DNA of 64,000 nucleotides from Lasiosphaeria ovina (Eukaryota > Ascomycota > Sordariomycetes > Sordariales > Lasiosphaeriaceae), in the NCBI GenBank assembly GCA_033439765.1, contig JAULSN010000003.1, positions 3,720,001-3,784,000 on the forward strand, in the 5' to 3' direction. The position numbers were made by a program, and so were the translations under genes. Every line of letters begins with the position of its first letter. The first letter of the stretch is position 1. Positions 35,047 to 45,743 of this stretch are shown piece by piece. The notes beneath the pieces are model-generated. The model ran no database searches, was not told the DNA's origin, and saw nothing but the letters and a program-made list of their open reading frames with translations.

Positions 35047-38000
35047 TTACAGCCACCTCTTCTCCTTGATCTCCTCGATCACTTGGATGTTGTCGCCAAC
35101 GCGAAGCTCGTCCCATTCCTCAAGCGAGATGCCGCACTCAGATCCCTTTCGCATCTCGGCCATGTCCTTCTTGCCGTTCTTCAGAGTATCAATCGACCCT
35201 AATTGACATGATATTAGCAAGATTTAAACGATGACGCCGAAGACACATCGGCGAGGTGATATAAAGTAAATATACATGGGAAAAGAAATACCTTTGAAGA
35301 CCTCCTCGCCGTCGCGTATGACGCGACATGTCGAGTTCCTGGTGATCTGGCCGTTCCTCACCCGGCAACCGGCAATATTTTTGAACACGCGGCCCTTGAG
35401 GTTGATGGGGAAGAGCTTGAGAACCTCGGCCTCGCCCACGACCTTGATCGTGACCAGTGGCTCAAGCATTTCCGACAGCTTGCCCCGGATCTCTTCGACC
35501 AGATGGTAGATGATGTTGTGGTCGAGAATCTTGACGCCAGCGTCGTCAGCCATGCGCCTGATGTGGGCCGGGACCGAGTTGTTGAAATTGATAATGGAGC
35601 TTTCCGACGTCGCAGCGTGCTCGACATCAGATTCGGTGATCTGCCCTGTCCCAGACTGCAAGATGCGCGGGCGGACCTCGTTGCTACCGACCTCCAGGAC
35701 CGAAGCGCACACGGCTTCGACAGACCCGTGTACGTCGCCCTTGACTACGAAGTTGACCACCTTAATCTTGGGCTCCTCGGCCTCGGCCTCGGCTGGCGCT
35801 AGCGCTGGCGCTGGCACCAGCGCCCCCCTGCCCCTTCTGTCTCGGCCTTCAGCAATCGCCTTCTCGCGTTTCTCCTGTTCACGATCCCGCCTTTCTTGCC
35901 CTTGCTGCGTCATCTGTGACACGGCCTCTTCTCTCTCCTTCTGCTCGGTGCGGTAGCGGGCGGCGCGTTTGGCCCTGTTCTCGTTGGGTGCTTGAAGGAC
36001 CAGGTCACCCGCGTTGGGAGGCTCTTTCCACCCAAGAATCTCGACTGCCGTGCCAGGGGGGGCCTCACCGATCTCGTGGCCGGCTTCGTTCCGCAACGTG
36101 CGGATTCTTGCGGCGACGTCGCCCGCCACGACAAAGTCTCCGGGCCTGAGGGTCCCCCGCTTCACCAAGACCGTGGCCACCCGGCCGATGGGCTTGATAC
36201 TTGACTCGAGAACCCACCCCTCGGCCATGCCGTCTGTCTCAGCACGTATATCCAGCATCTCCGAGAGGAGGAGGATATTCTCCTCGAAGTCGGCCATTCC
36301 TAGGCCAGTCTTGCCGCTGACGCAAACCACCTGCACGTCACCGCCATAGTCCTCGATCTCTACACCTTGCGCTGCGAGGTCCGACTTCACGCGTTCGACG
36401 TTGGCATCGTCCTTGTCAATTTTGTTGATGGCGACAATTATGGGCACCTTGGCGGCACGCGCGTGTTTCAAGGCCTCGATGGTCTGCGGCTTTACGCTGT
36501 CGTCAGCAGCGACAACCAGGACAACAATGTCGGTCACTTGCGCGCCTCGCTGCCGCATTGTCAAGAAGGCCGCGTGGCCCGGCGTGTCGAGGAAGGTAAT
36601 CGGTTTGCCCGTCGACATGGTCACCGAGAAGGCGCCAATGTGTTGGGTAATGCCGCCGTGTTCCTGGCTCACGATGGAAGACTTGCGCAGCCAATCCAGC
36701 AGCGTTGTCTTGCCGTGGTCGACGTGGCCCATAATTGTGACGACGGGCGGGCGCAGCGGCAGTGAAGCAGGGTCTTCGGGCGCGGGGCGTGGCTTGAGGT
36801 CATCCTCCTCGCCCTCGTCAACCGTCGGCTCAAACCCGTATTCCTGGGCCACTAGGCCAGCCGTTTCGCCTGTCAAGATATGTTCCCGGCTGACGTCTTG
36901 GAACCCAAGCTCCCCCAGCTGTTCAAGAAATAAGTCGACCTTAACCCCGAGGGCAGCTGCCAGATTCGCCACGCTGATGAACTGCGGCAACATGATTGGA
37001 ATCGGTCCAGCTTGCTCTAGTTCTAACTGTTTTTGCCTCTCCTTTTCTGCTTTCTTCTCTGCCTTGAGACGTCGCCGTTCTCTGTACGCCTCGTCGTCAA
37101 AATCCTCATCCTCTTCCCCGCCCTGGCTTCTGTATTGAGGTCTTGCCTTCTTGGTTCTCTCGAGGTTTGCGACACGATCATTGCGGTCTCGTCGCCGACG
37201 CACAGAATCATCCTCACGATGAAAAGAGTGGCTCGGGATTACGAAGCTCCCAATGGCACTGCGATGTTGGGGCTTTACTGCGTCGGCATGTTTATCCACC
37301 CAGTCCCAGGAACTTGGCCCTGACGAACCAACCTCTGGTTTGTCAGAATTGGATGTTAGGCGCACAAGATCTTCCCACTTAGAGCCTTGACCCACAGCCA
37401 CAGGCTGTCCTGGTGGCTTGGTGGACAGTCCCCAATCCGTTGCCGGTGGAAGTTTCTCCATACCGCTGCCAGATACTTGGCGCTCGATTTCATCCCAGCT
37501 GGAAAGTGGCCCTTTTGGAAGAAGGGACGGGACATCTCGTAGCTCGGTTTTTTCCCGGCTTAGTGCTGGCTTCGCCTTTAGGTGTCTTGGTGGATAAATG
37601 GATGGTCCCAGTTTCGGCGCTGGTGAAAGCCTCTTCACAACGCTGCCAGAACCTTGGCGGTCGGCTTCACTCCAGCTGATGGGCGATCTTATCGGGCCAC
37701 GGGACAGGTTACGTCGTGGCTCCCAAGTTGGGGTTGCCCTAAGCTGTCCTGGTCGCTCGATGGATAGTCCCCAGTCCGGTGCTGGTGGAAGTCTCTTCGT
37801 AGCACTGGCAGACACTTGGCGCTCGATTTCATCCCAGCTGGAGGGCGGTCTTGTTGGGACACGGGACAGGTTATCTCTTTGTACATTTCCTTGAAATGCG
37901 CCCAAATTTGGTGCTGATGCCATTTTCGATTGTGACGTAGCGCTACCATGTGGTTTGCGCTCAATATCTTCCCAGCTAGGCGGTGGTCCTGGTGGCTTAT

Positions 38001-38817
38001 TTAGGTTGGCTACTTCGTGCCAAGGTGCTTGTGGCGGGAACTTGCCAGTCAGGCCCCTCGTGATTGGTGGTGGTCTCCTCTTCGGTAGATCGGGAGCTGT
38101 CTGTGGTGGTTGATATATTGTAGAAAAGATGCTACTCTCCACGTCGTCCCAGGTCAGCTGCTCCGCATGCGGTTGCCGTCCCGTCAGCTCTCGGGTTTTC
38201 GTAGAAGCTGGCACATTGGGACTAGCACCTTTAAGAACACCCCCTAATGGAGATTCCAAATCCTGGGGCACGTTGGCGGGCGGTAGCTGGTGCTTGTCTC
38301 TGGTATAAGCCAAATATCTATCGCGATCTTTCTGTCTGTAATGTGCCATTTCCACCGTTTCTGTCGGGTCTCGGGGATCACGCCGTGGCCTCGAAATCAA
38401 AATACGACGGCCAATAGGGGTTGATTCCGGAGGTGAGAACGGATGACTTTTCTCTTCCGGTATGTTTGTTGGAGCCGGCTCCGACTCCCGCGCCGGCGTA
38501 GTGTGTTGCGATGCGCCCCATGTCGGCCTCGAACCTTGAGGGTGAGTCGGGGATGGCGAGCTCAGGCTCCAGCTCGCAGTGCCCGAAGACGAGCTAGAGT
38601 ATTGCCGAGACGCAGCGGAACAAAGAGTTGCAAGGCTCAGTCTGTAGCGGCAGAGCAAGCACGCAGACGGATGCTTTGCAATCTGCACCCGAAGCGAGAT
38701 ATTAGCACCACCATCGCCATTTGATCGCGGAGGGGAACGAGCAGCGCCAGGAATTGAGACGAGTGACAAAGGCCAATGCAGTCGATGGCTTACCTCTAAT
38801 AGTCTGCCCCTCATCAT
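35047..38817 (-). CDS. Mitochondrial translation initiation factor IF-2
   Basis: Exons are 38817-38794, 38682-35292 and 35198-35047, giving 1188 residues. The 8-codon first exon (MMRGRLLE) is joined to [20 protein letters not shown], a mitochondrial presequence; the family usually starts this way, which supports the 111-nt intron. The GTPase domain starts near residue 655: [18 protein letters not shown] (G1), DTPGHAAF (G3) and NKID (G4). Domains II-IV follow, with the last exon ending [20 protein letters not shown] and a final KRWL. It delivers formyl-Met-tRNA to the mitoribosome. The N-terminal ~550 residues are an extension carrying degenerate repeats around Ser-Trp-Asp-Glu-Ile-Glu (see findings). 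Length is well above bacterial IF-2 and above yeast Ifm1. Confidence 0.93.
37360..38165 (-). repeat. Coding repeats with a Trp-acidic motif in the IF-2 extension
   Basis: Inside the IF-2 gene the peptide pattern [S/T/K/P]-W-x-[D/E]-[I/V/L/A] recurs: [56 protein letters not shown]. Each of the middle units is followed by a basic/Pro segment ([12 protein letters not shown] and variants). Spacing between the four central motifs is roughly 45-60 residues. At the DNA level 37476-37502 and 37817-37843 share about 25 identical bases, showing duplication of a unit. Confidence 0.75.
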
Positions 38818-39363
38818 GTTGGTATCTTCTGGGGCATAGCTTCGCAGAAGGCGTGGAAGTTGGGGACAGGCGAATCGATGGGTTTGGCCGCGTCGCCGTA
38901 AAAATTCAATTGGCAGCTTGATCTCCAATCGCTGCCCGGCGTCGGCTTTCCACAACACGGCTTGAAGGCCACCCACCTTAGCAGGAGCTTGGGCGACGCT
39001 TTTAGAGAGGGTTAGGGTTGAGTGCTACACCATCGAGGTCCCAAACACCAGAAGAAAAAAAGCTCGTTCCCGGATGCTGGAGTTCCTCTCCGAGCTACAA
39101 GCACCCACCTACCTTACGTAGAGGTTTGCTCGTGACCCAAGCAAGCTGTTCAACCCCCAATTCTACGGTTTGTAGAATTGCATACCAATTGGATCGGACA
39201 CCCGGGTTCAGTTTGCCCATTTCCCCCGACTACCCACATTGCATCGCGTCTTTATTCCGTATAATTCCGCTTACTTATTCTGGTCTCGTTCCTAGTTTTT
39301 TCATTCTGCGGGTCGGCCTAGTCTCATTCATATAAAAAGAAACCTCCCCGCCCACCAACCGCC
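38818..39363. other. Divergent promoter region between IF-2 and membrane protein gene
   Basis: It contains only short frames with no family character (for example 39018-39335). No element was assigned. Confidence 0.5.
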
Positions 39364-40443
39364 ATGGCGCCACCAAGGAAGCCCAAGCAGTCGGCGACCA
39401 AGAGCAAAGCCTCCAGCTCTTCTTCTTCGGAGCTCCCAGCGCCGTTCAAGCTAGCCCCGGAAAAGCTAAAGCCGCTTTACTCCAACCTCTCCAAGAAGCA
39501 TGTCTACGTGGCGCACGTCGACTCACGGCCACGCGACTTCAAGCGCAAGATCTTCGTGGTGCCGGTGCTGATGAACGTGGCGGTGGCGCTACTCTTCGCA
39601 CTGCGCATGTGGTACGTAGCGCCGTGGTACCTGCACGTGGTGACGTCGACGCTGGGGTACGCCAACGAGACGACGGTGCGGGCGGCGGACCTGAGCTGGC
39701 GCGCCGGGGCGCTTCTCGTGCTGCGGCGCTGCTTCACCTTCATTCTCGACTTCAGCCTAGCCGTGTTCGTGTGGCCGTGGCCCATCGAGTTTGTGTTCGG
39801 CCCCATCATGGCCAAGGACACGCGCGGCACCGGCAGCCCCGTCGGGTGGCGGTGGGTCATCGGGTTCCGGGACCAGGAGATCTACGTGCGCCGCAGTCGG
39901 TCGTGGGACCAGGCGCTCGGGGACGTGACGGCCGACGCGGCCGAGGGGGCCGAGGGCCGGGAGCGGAACGTGCTGTGGGCCCACGTGCGCGAGGCCATGT
40001 CGCCGCTGCTGCTGCAGCAAAAGACGGGCTACCTCACTATGAATGCCGATTGGGATCTGGACTGGAGCGCCATGGTGCACGCCACGACGCTTGTCGACAC
40101 CGAGATCGTCCCCCTCGACACGTTCCGCTCGCTGGTGCTGCTGCATCACAAGCAGCACGGCTGGCTCATCTTGGAGCTGGCGACGAGCGAGACGCCCAAG
40201 GAAGAGGAGCGGCGGCGGCAGGTGTTTGCCTTCCGGGACGCGCTGCAGGCGCTCGGCAAGGAGGATCTCTTCTACAGGTGGATCGAGATTATCCAGTACG
40301 AGACGTCGCAGCCGGGCGGGTTTTCCACCGAGAGGCAGGCCGAGGTAGCCCATAAAGTCAGGGACCTGTTCAAAGCTAGCGGTATTGACTTTGACAATTT
40401 CTGGAAAGAGAGTGTCGGCTCTGATACCATCGATGGGTTGTGA
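39364..40443 (+). CDS. Conserved fungal membrane protein of unknown function
   Basis: Single exon, 359 residues. A basic Ser/Lys-rich N-terminus (MAPPRKPKQSATKSKASSSS) precedes KPLYSNLSKKHVYVAHVDSR. Two hydrophobic regions lie at about 62-88 (VVPVLMNVAVALLFALRMWY) and 118-150 (FTFILDFSLAVFVWPWPIEF). A soluble part follows with GWRWVIGFRDQEIYVRRSRS and, near the C-terminus, DLFKASGIDFDNFWKESVG. The long single exon and codon use mark it as real, and it resembles an uncharacterised Pezizomycotina family. I assign no function. Topology suggests a hairpin-anchored protein with a large cytosolic C-terminal domain. The start is the first ATG, 26 nt past an in-frame stop. Confidence 0.85.
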   Translation: MAPPRKPKQSATKSKASSSSSSELPAPFKLAPEKLKPLYSNLSKKHVYVAHVDSRPRDFKRKIFVVPVLMNVAVALLFALRMWYVAPWYLHVVTSTLGYANETTVRAADLSWRAGALLVLRRCFTFILDFSLAVFVWPWPIEFVFGPIMAKDTRGTGSPVGWRWVIGFRDQEIYVRRSRSWDQALGDVTADAAEGAEGRERNVLWAHVREAMSPLLLQQKTGYLTMNADWDLDWSAMVHATTLVDTEIVPLDTFRSLVLLHHKQHGWLILELATSETPKEEERRRQVFAFRDALQALGKEDLFYRWIEIIQYETSQPGGFSTERQAEVAHKVRDLFKASGIDFDNFWKESVGSDTIDGL

Positions 40444-40763
40444 TTAGAAAGTGCATCTACACAGTTCAGGAAGTTGAACAGAGCCTCCACGCCTAGATCA
40501 CATATTCATGTTTATTGTGGGGTTAGTCCGCGGCCTTTGTATAGTACAAAACATGGTCGCCTTGTATTAGACACATCTTAGATAATTCGCGGGACGTCAG
40601 GCGGTAATTTCGAAGGCAGCACGTAGATAAGGATCCTGAATATAAACGATTCATGAATAATAAAGCTAAGACAGATCGCTGCAGCAGATGCTGAAGAGAT
40701 GTCATCGCTTCAACCTGCATGGATCTACATGGAAACAATAGGAAAAGGCCTTTGACAACGGCT
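40444..40763. other. Short convergent intergenic gap
   Basis: 3' ends of the membrane protein and PDAP1-like genes; nothing else seen. Confidence 0.55.
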
Positions 40764-41715
40764 TCATTTCCTGTGCTTCGCGCCCTTTTTGCTCGGACCC
40801 ATGGCTGCTTCGCGCTTCTTCTCTTCCTTCAACTTTCTGAGTCGCTCCTCCTCTTTCATATTTGCCTCGCGGTCTTCTTTCTCAGCCTTAACAATGGGTC
40901 AGCACTTGTTCAGCAAACATGAAGTATCGTATTAGTTAGTAGGCCAAAAGGCTGTCGCAGCACATACCTGCTTCAAAGCCGCTCTAGCCTCTCGCTCCTC
41001 CCGGATGAGCCTCAGGCGGGCCAAGTCCGCCTGGGCCTCGTCTGTCTTGCCCGCCTCGTGCAGCTTTCGGTATCTCTCTTTGGCCTCTTGGGCCTGGGCA
41101 GATTCGCGCTCACGCCTGTTCGGCGTTCCCGCGCTCACGGCGAGCTTCTGTACACCCTCGGTTGCTTCGTCCACTGGGGTCTTGGGTGGGGCCTTTGTTT
41201 GGTTACGGGCTGCGCGCGAGTGGTTGGGGTTGGCGGGCATATCCCCGTCATCGCTGTCGTCCGAGTCGTCAGAATCGCTCGGGGGGAGGTCGCCAACCTG
41301 AACGGTTTGGCCCCTGGCCCTTGCAGCGGCTGCTTCCTTGCGCGCCTTCTTCTCCTTCTTGCGAGCCTCGCGGTTCAAGTCGGCCGCGGGCGTCTTAGAG
41401 GGCCCGGCATCGTCGTCGGACTCTTCCTCGTCGGACTCTTCTTCGCTATCCTCCTCGTCGTCGTCATCGTCGGAGCCATCTTTCTTTTTCCCATCCATGC
41501 TCCAAATGCTGATTTCGTTGCCGTCGGCATCGAGGGGCTTGAGATCGCGCGAAAAGTGCTTGCCGCCTAGAGCGCATTTCAGTCAGCCTGGGACCCGAAA
41601 TCGCAAACAGTGAACAGGCAGCTTTAGGGCTGTCCATACCTCCTCGAGTGAACTTTCTGAACTTGCCGCCCCGACCACGCGAGTTAGCACCAGGAGCACC
41701 TGCGCCGCCTGCCAT
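40764..41715 (-). CDS. PDAP1/PP28-like heat- and acid-stable phosphoprotein
   Basis: Exons are 41715-41640, 41566-40968 and 40886-40764, giving 265 residues. The N-terminus is Gly/Arg-rich (GRGGKFRKFTRGGGKHFSRD, then LKPLDADGNEISIWSMDGKK). A strongly acidic Asp/Glu/Ser block follows, then the PDAP1 domain with NPNHSRAARNQTK, RRERESAQAQEAKERYRKLH and AGKTDEAQADLARLRLIREE, closing with a Lys-rich tail (MGPSKKGAKHRK). Family members (human PDAP1, casein-kinase substrate PP28) are RNA-associated or growth-factor-associated phosphoproteins whose exact role is unclear. The acidic serines fit CK2 sites. Both introns are GT-AG with matching phases, and the ATG opens the conserved N-terminus. Confidence 0.9.
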
Positions 41716-43031
41716 TTTAAGATAGAATTCTGCTTGTGAAAGCGGTGATTTTGGCGAAGGAGGGGCTGAAACGCGGGGTATGGCCTCGAAAAAACTTTGT
41801 GGTTCAAGGGACAGAGGGCCTATACGATAGCGAGCGTGTGGTCTTAGTTGCTGATTGCTCAGTTATCCTAGATAGATTGGAGGGAAAGACGGCAAGATTG
41901 GTACGGGCACGGGCGAAAATGATAGAGGAGAAGACACAACCTCGAGAAGACGAGTCGCACGGGAGGGAGGAGGGGTTGGCGCGAGCAGCGGAAAGAAGAC
42001 TCACCCCACCACTCACAGATTGAGTGCTTGATTGCATTGAAAAAGCCACCAAAAACGTTACCCCACTTTGGCAGCGGACCCGTTGTCACAGCACTGCTGA
42101 CTCAACTTGGCGGCGCCTGATTTAGGCTGCTCTTGATTGGCTAGTCTGTGCTGTTTGGCCCCACCCGGAAAGGTTTGGAGGCCTTTAAAAAGCTTTTCGA
42201 CGCATGCCGCTTGTTTCTTTTTCTTCTCTTCATCATAAAACTGTCTTCCTCCCTATTCACTCTGGCTTGAGTCTTCACTATGGCATTCTAGAGGGGAAAT
42301 GGGAGGATAGAAAAATATCCTTGTCCATGCTCGTTCTTAGCCGCGCAATTGCTTCCCGCTGCGCAGTTGGGGACGTTGAATTATTTCAGCATGCCAGACA
42401 CATACTCAACCTCTACACTTTCGGCTTGACTCACAATCTGTGGGCGCTGGCGCGTGACCAGTCAGCCCTGAGGAAGAGGGCTTATTTGCTAGGGTTGCCA
42501 CGCCTCATTGCCAGTTCTTGCTGTTCAAGTTGTAGTGCACCTCGCGTAAGGCAGATTGTCTTTGCTTAGACACTGTCCTGCGGCTGATGCCTATCCTGCA
42601 GTAGCTGCAATGGCCCAAATCGCAAAGCTTTTACAATTGTTTTCTCCGAGGCTTGTTCAATATGCATGTGTTGTGTCACTTTACATCACAAACCCTCATG
42701 GGTAGGCGGCCTCAGCTTCAGTCATTGTCCCGTGCGCCACATCAAGTGATGCATCGATGTATTTGGGTCGGTTTCCGCCCAAAGTCTTTGATAAAGTCAC
42801 AATCCCTTTGTGAAACAACTTGTCTTTGACAGTCTTCTGTGTCTCGAGTTTTTCCCACAAGGACAGAACCAAAACGTCTCTCACCTCGGATTTCTTTATT
42901 GGGCTCTTACATAACAACATAACTCGACCCAAGCGTAATGATGCCTCACCCCTGTTTCTTACAACCACGACCGATTCTGAGCCGAAGCCCTTTCATAGCA
43001 GCGGGACGGACAAGCATATACAAATAACACC
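41716..43031. other. Intergenic, one doubtful ORF
   Basis: An ATG frame at 42204-42569 (121 codons, beginning MPLVSFSSLHHKTVF) follows a TTTAAAAA motif near 42184, but it has no family character. I do not call it a gene. The right end is the promoter of the first Cys paralog. Confidence 0.4.
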
Positions 43032-43469
43032 ATGGCTCCGCGGAGCACAACAAAGCCAACTTTGAGGCACTGCGCCCGTGACCCTAAGCACAAGATGCTA
43101 GTGCCGCCACCCCTCGAAGTCTTCTTCATGAGCGGATCGGACGTCGTGCCTGACCAGGAAGTCGACAGGGACCGGCCTCGCTGCCCGACATGCGATTTCG
43201 ACAAGGCCACGAAAGGGGAGAAGGCAGCATGGGAGCGATACTCGTCGGGGGACATCGATGACTGGGTCTCGACCCAGACGAGCAGGCTCAGGCGTGGAGA
43301 TATATCGTCGTCCGAGTACAAGGCTCTGATGGTCAACTGTGACGACTTGAAGGCTCGGACGCTCAAGTACCGGCAGGGTGCCGTCTTTCTCGCTTGGATG
43401 GCCTATTGGGCCATCTGGACAAAACCTTCTGAGCACAACAAGTACCCCCTCTGGCCTGAGCAGACCTGA
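43032..43469 (+). CDS. Small Cys-containing protein, paralog 1 of a tandem pair
   Basis: Single exon, 145 residues. It begins MAPRSTTKPTLRHCARDPKH, then PPPLEVFFMSGSDVVPDQEV, DRDRPRCPTCDFDKATKGEK, and later KALMVNCDDLKARTLKYRQG and AVFLAWMAYWAIWTKPSEHN. It aligns along its length with the protein at 44284-44805: the shared skeleton is Cys ... PP ... DVVPD..VDR...RC..CD ... W ... L.....A.YLAY...WGIW.K. The CPTC pair plus the upstream Cys/His suggests a small metal site (inference). The C-terminal helix is Trp-rich. I know no named family for it. It looks fungal-specific and probably duplicated in place. Confidence 0.7.
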   Translation: MAPRSTTKPTLRHCARDPKHKMLVPPPLEVFFMSGSDVVPDQEVDRDRPRCPTCDFDKATKGEKAAWERYSSGDIDDWVSTQTSRLRRGDISSSEYKALMVNCDDLKARTLKYRQGAVFLAWMAYWAIWTKPSEHNKYPLWPEQT

Positions 43470-44140
43470 TGTTATCCAACGCCATGTCGCCGGCTCCTGA
43501 ACGACTCCGGCCAGAACACTCGTCGCCGGTAACTCGTTAGTCAACCTAGCAACGCAGCCGAGAACACCGCAAACATGGGGTCACATGTATCAGGTGCTTA
43601 CATGAAGTGAGAGCAGAAGGTGCTCTTCTGTTTCCTGGATAGGGACACCTAGACCCGGTTCGGTTTGGTGCGAGAGCCCGGATCCAAAACCGCCAAATTG
43701 CGCAAGTTAATAGCTTGGAGATAATAAAAGAAACTATCCCCCTTATAACAAGAAGACCTGTGAAGTTTTGTCAGTGCCTTACCCAAGAATCCAGACCCCC
43801 TTGGTAGATCATCATGCTGTCATGCGTATGTAAATGGCCACAGAGTACAGACCATGGTCTGCTGTCAAACACATCGGACGACAGGTATGGGGGACTCTCT
43901 TCGCAGAGCCATGGAGACTTTTGGTAGATCATTTGGCCCCTATTTTGCCCTGCCGGCCTGTTCTGATAACCCGAGCTTCCACGGCCACAACAAGCGGCCA
44001 GTTGCGGTGAGATTTCAGCAAGTTCGGCTGCAACGCCGCCGTGTTTCATAATAATCTGTGGGCAAACCACAGGCCGAGGCGGCCAAAACACGGCCGCCGG
44101 CCAGCACACCCACCCGCTTCCCCGGCTACTTGGGGGCCAC

Positions 44141-44150
44141 GTATATAAAG
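44141..44150 (+). promoter_or_regulatory. TATA box of the second Cys paralog
   Basis: GTATATAAAG lies 134 nt before the ATG at 44284. A 7+7 bp inverted repeat GGCGGCC...GGCCGCC (44078-44098) lies just upstream, in a CGG/CCG context as bound by Zn2Cys6 regulators. Confidence 0.4.
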
Positions 44151-44283
44151 TGAAGTGGCCGGGTCCTGTGGAACCGTGGGTCCCCAAGTTAATTACATCA
44201 AGCTGATCAACACTCCTTTCTTTATACACTACCTTATTTGCGTGTCTTTTTACTCTCACTTGCCTGCCACAAGACAAAGGATC

Positions 44284-44805
44284 ATGGGCGGGAAGAAGAA
44301 ACACCAGATCCAAAAACAAGTTAAACAACACCACCACCAGCAAGATGTCGAATACAACAGCTGCTGGCACGCGACGACATCGACCAAGCTCCCGCCAACG
44401 ATCAAGGAGGTGATGGACCAGTTCCCCGACGTGGTGCCGGACCTGCGCGTCGACCGCAGCCAGGCGCGCTGCGCCGAGTGCGACCAGAACGCCGCCTTCG
44501 CGGAAGAGGGCGTGCTGTGGAAGCAGTTCAACGTCATCCCCGGCGCCGAGCACCTGGCCGACTTCAAGGACCTCGAGCGCGAGCTGGCGCGCGACGGCAC
44601 GCTGGTCGGCGACGACCTCGCCCTCGTCAAAGACAAGGACAATGCCGCCCGCCTGCTGCAGCTGTCGGCCAGGAACAAGCAGGCGGCCTCGTACCTCGCC
44701 TACAGCAAGCTGTGGGGGATCTGGGGCAAGGTCGCCAAGCCAAAGCTCAACCTGCCCGTGCCCAAGAGAAATGCGCATCCCGCCGCCGCCCCTGAGACGG
44801 CATGA
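44284..44805 (+). CDS. Small Cys-containing protein, paralog 2 of a tandem pair
   Basis: Single exon, 173 residues. The basic His/Gln-rich start (MGGKKKHQIQKQVKQHHHQQ) is absent from paralog 1. Then come YNSCWHATTSTKLPPTIKEV, FPDVVPDLRVDRSQARCAEC and DQNAAFAEEGVLWKQFNVIP, and the C-terminal helix ARNKQAASYLAYSKLWGIWG. The CxxC pair, the VVPD-VDR block and the closing Trp helix correspond one by one to paralog 1. The ATG is preferred over the longer frame, which begins with GTG and overlaps the TATA box region. Low identity between the copies, with no introns in either, points to an old duplication. Function unknown; a nuclear or RNA-related role could fit the basic start, but that is speculative. 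Confidence 0.7.
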   Translation: MGGKKKHQIQKQVKQHHHQQDVEYNSCWHATTSTKLPPTIKEVMDQFPDVVPDLRVDRSQARCAECDQNAAFAEEGVLWKQFNVIPGAEHLADFKDLERELARDGTLVGDDLALVKDKDNAARLLQLSARNKQAASYLAYSKLWGIWGKVAKPKLNLPVPKRNAHPAAAPETA

Positions 44806-45743
44806 CGGTAGTTTGGGAATGGGGAGCGGGTTTTCAAACCCGGTAATCAAACCATTAGCATCTTTTCATGTTTTCTTTCTTTCCCCCAGTCTTTCCCTCT
44901 CCCCCTTTTATCAAATGCTCTCAAGTCATTCCTCATATGTCGGATACCCCCAGATTATGAATGTCAGGTTTAGAGAGGTTCACAATTCAACAACTGCCAA
45001 AAATTCAGATTCAAATGACGTGCGTGTCCCAATGCTTGACCTGACAGTGACAGACAAAGATACTATACCAAGTACCCCTTTGAAAAGAAAAACAAAAACA
45101 AAAACACCGATTGTCACAGGTCCAATGATCTCCCTCTCCAAGAGTGAAATAGAAACCCAGATCAAACCTCAACCGCAGACGAGGGAGGGAACTCCAAAAG
45201 AACAACATAACAATAGAGAAGCCGCAGCGGCCCATAGGTACCTCGGAGCTTGACTCGGTAATCCTCCTTGGTTGCTTGACTCAACACAGTGCGTTCCACG
45301 TCGTTCCGTTTGGCAGCTGATCTGATACGAACAAATAGTTCAAGGGTGAAAACATAGCTAATTCCATGGAGTGCTGTGCAACTTGAATGCCAGTAAATAC
45401 GCGCACTCATCGCAGACCCGGCTCGCCACCCCGCCGGAGCACAGTATATACATCCTCCAGAGTACTACTAAGGCTGGGTTCGTGGCCCGGAGTAAAGCGG
45501 GACAGTGTTAGAGTAGATAGAGGAGAAGCGGCGGCGTCGATGGGCGCATGCTTCTGGCTTTGCGTGGCTCAAGGAGCGAGTAGGACGTGCTCGACGGACC
45601 GAGTGCCACGTAACGATCCGACTGCGGCAGGCGCCCCAACACTCCCCTCCTGTCTGTCGCTTGGATCCTTGGTACCCTTCATACTATGGAGACACTTCTG
45701 GGCTGTACTCTCTGGACTGGATATGGCAGAGCAAGAGGCCACA
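44806..45743. other. Convergent intergenic gap, no gene seen
   Basis: It lies between the second Cys paralog and the F-box-like gene. Frames here are short or are shadows of the latter. Confidence 0.5.

Noticed and set aside
42204..42569. 121-codon ATG frame near a TTTAAAAA box
   Set aside because: Weak coding character and no family; kept as an open question only.
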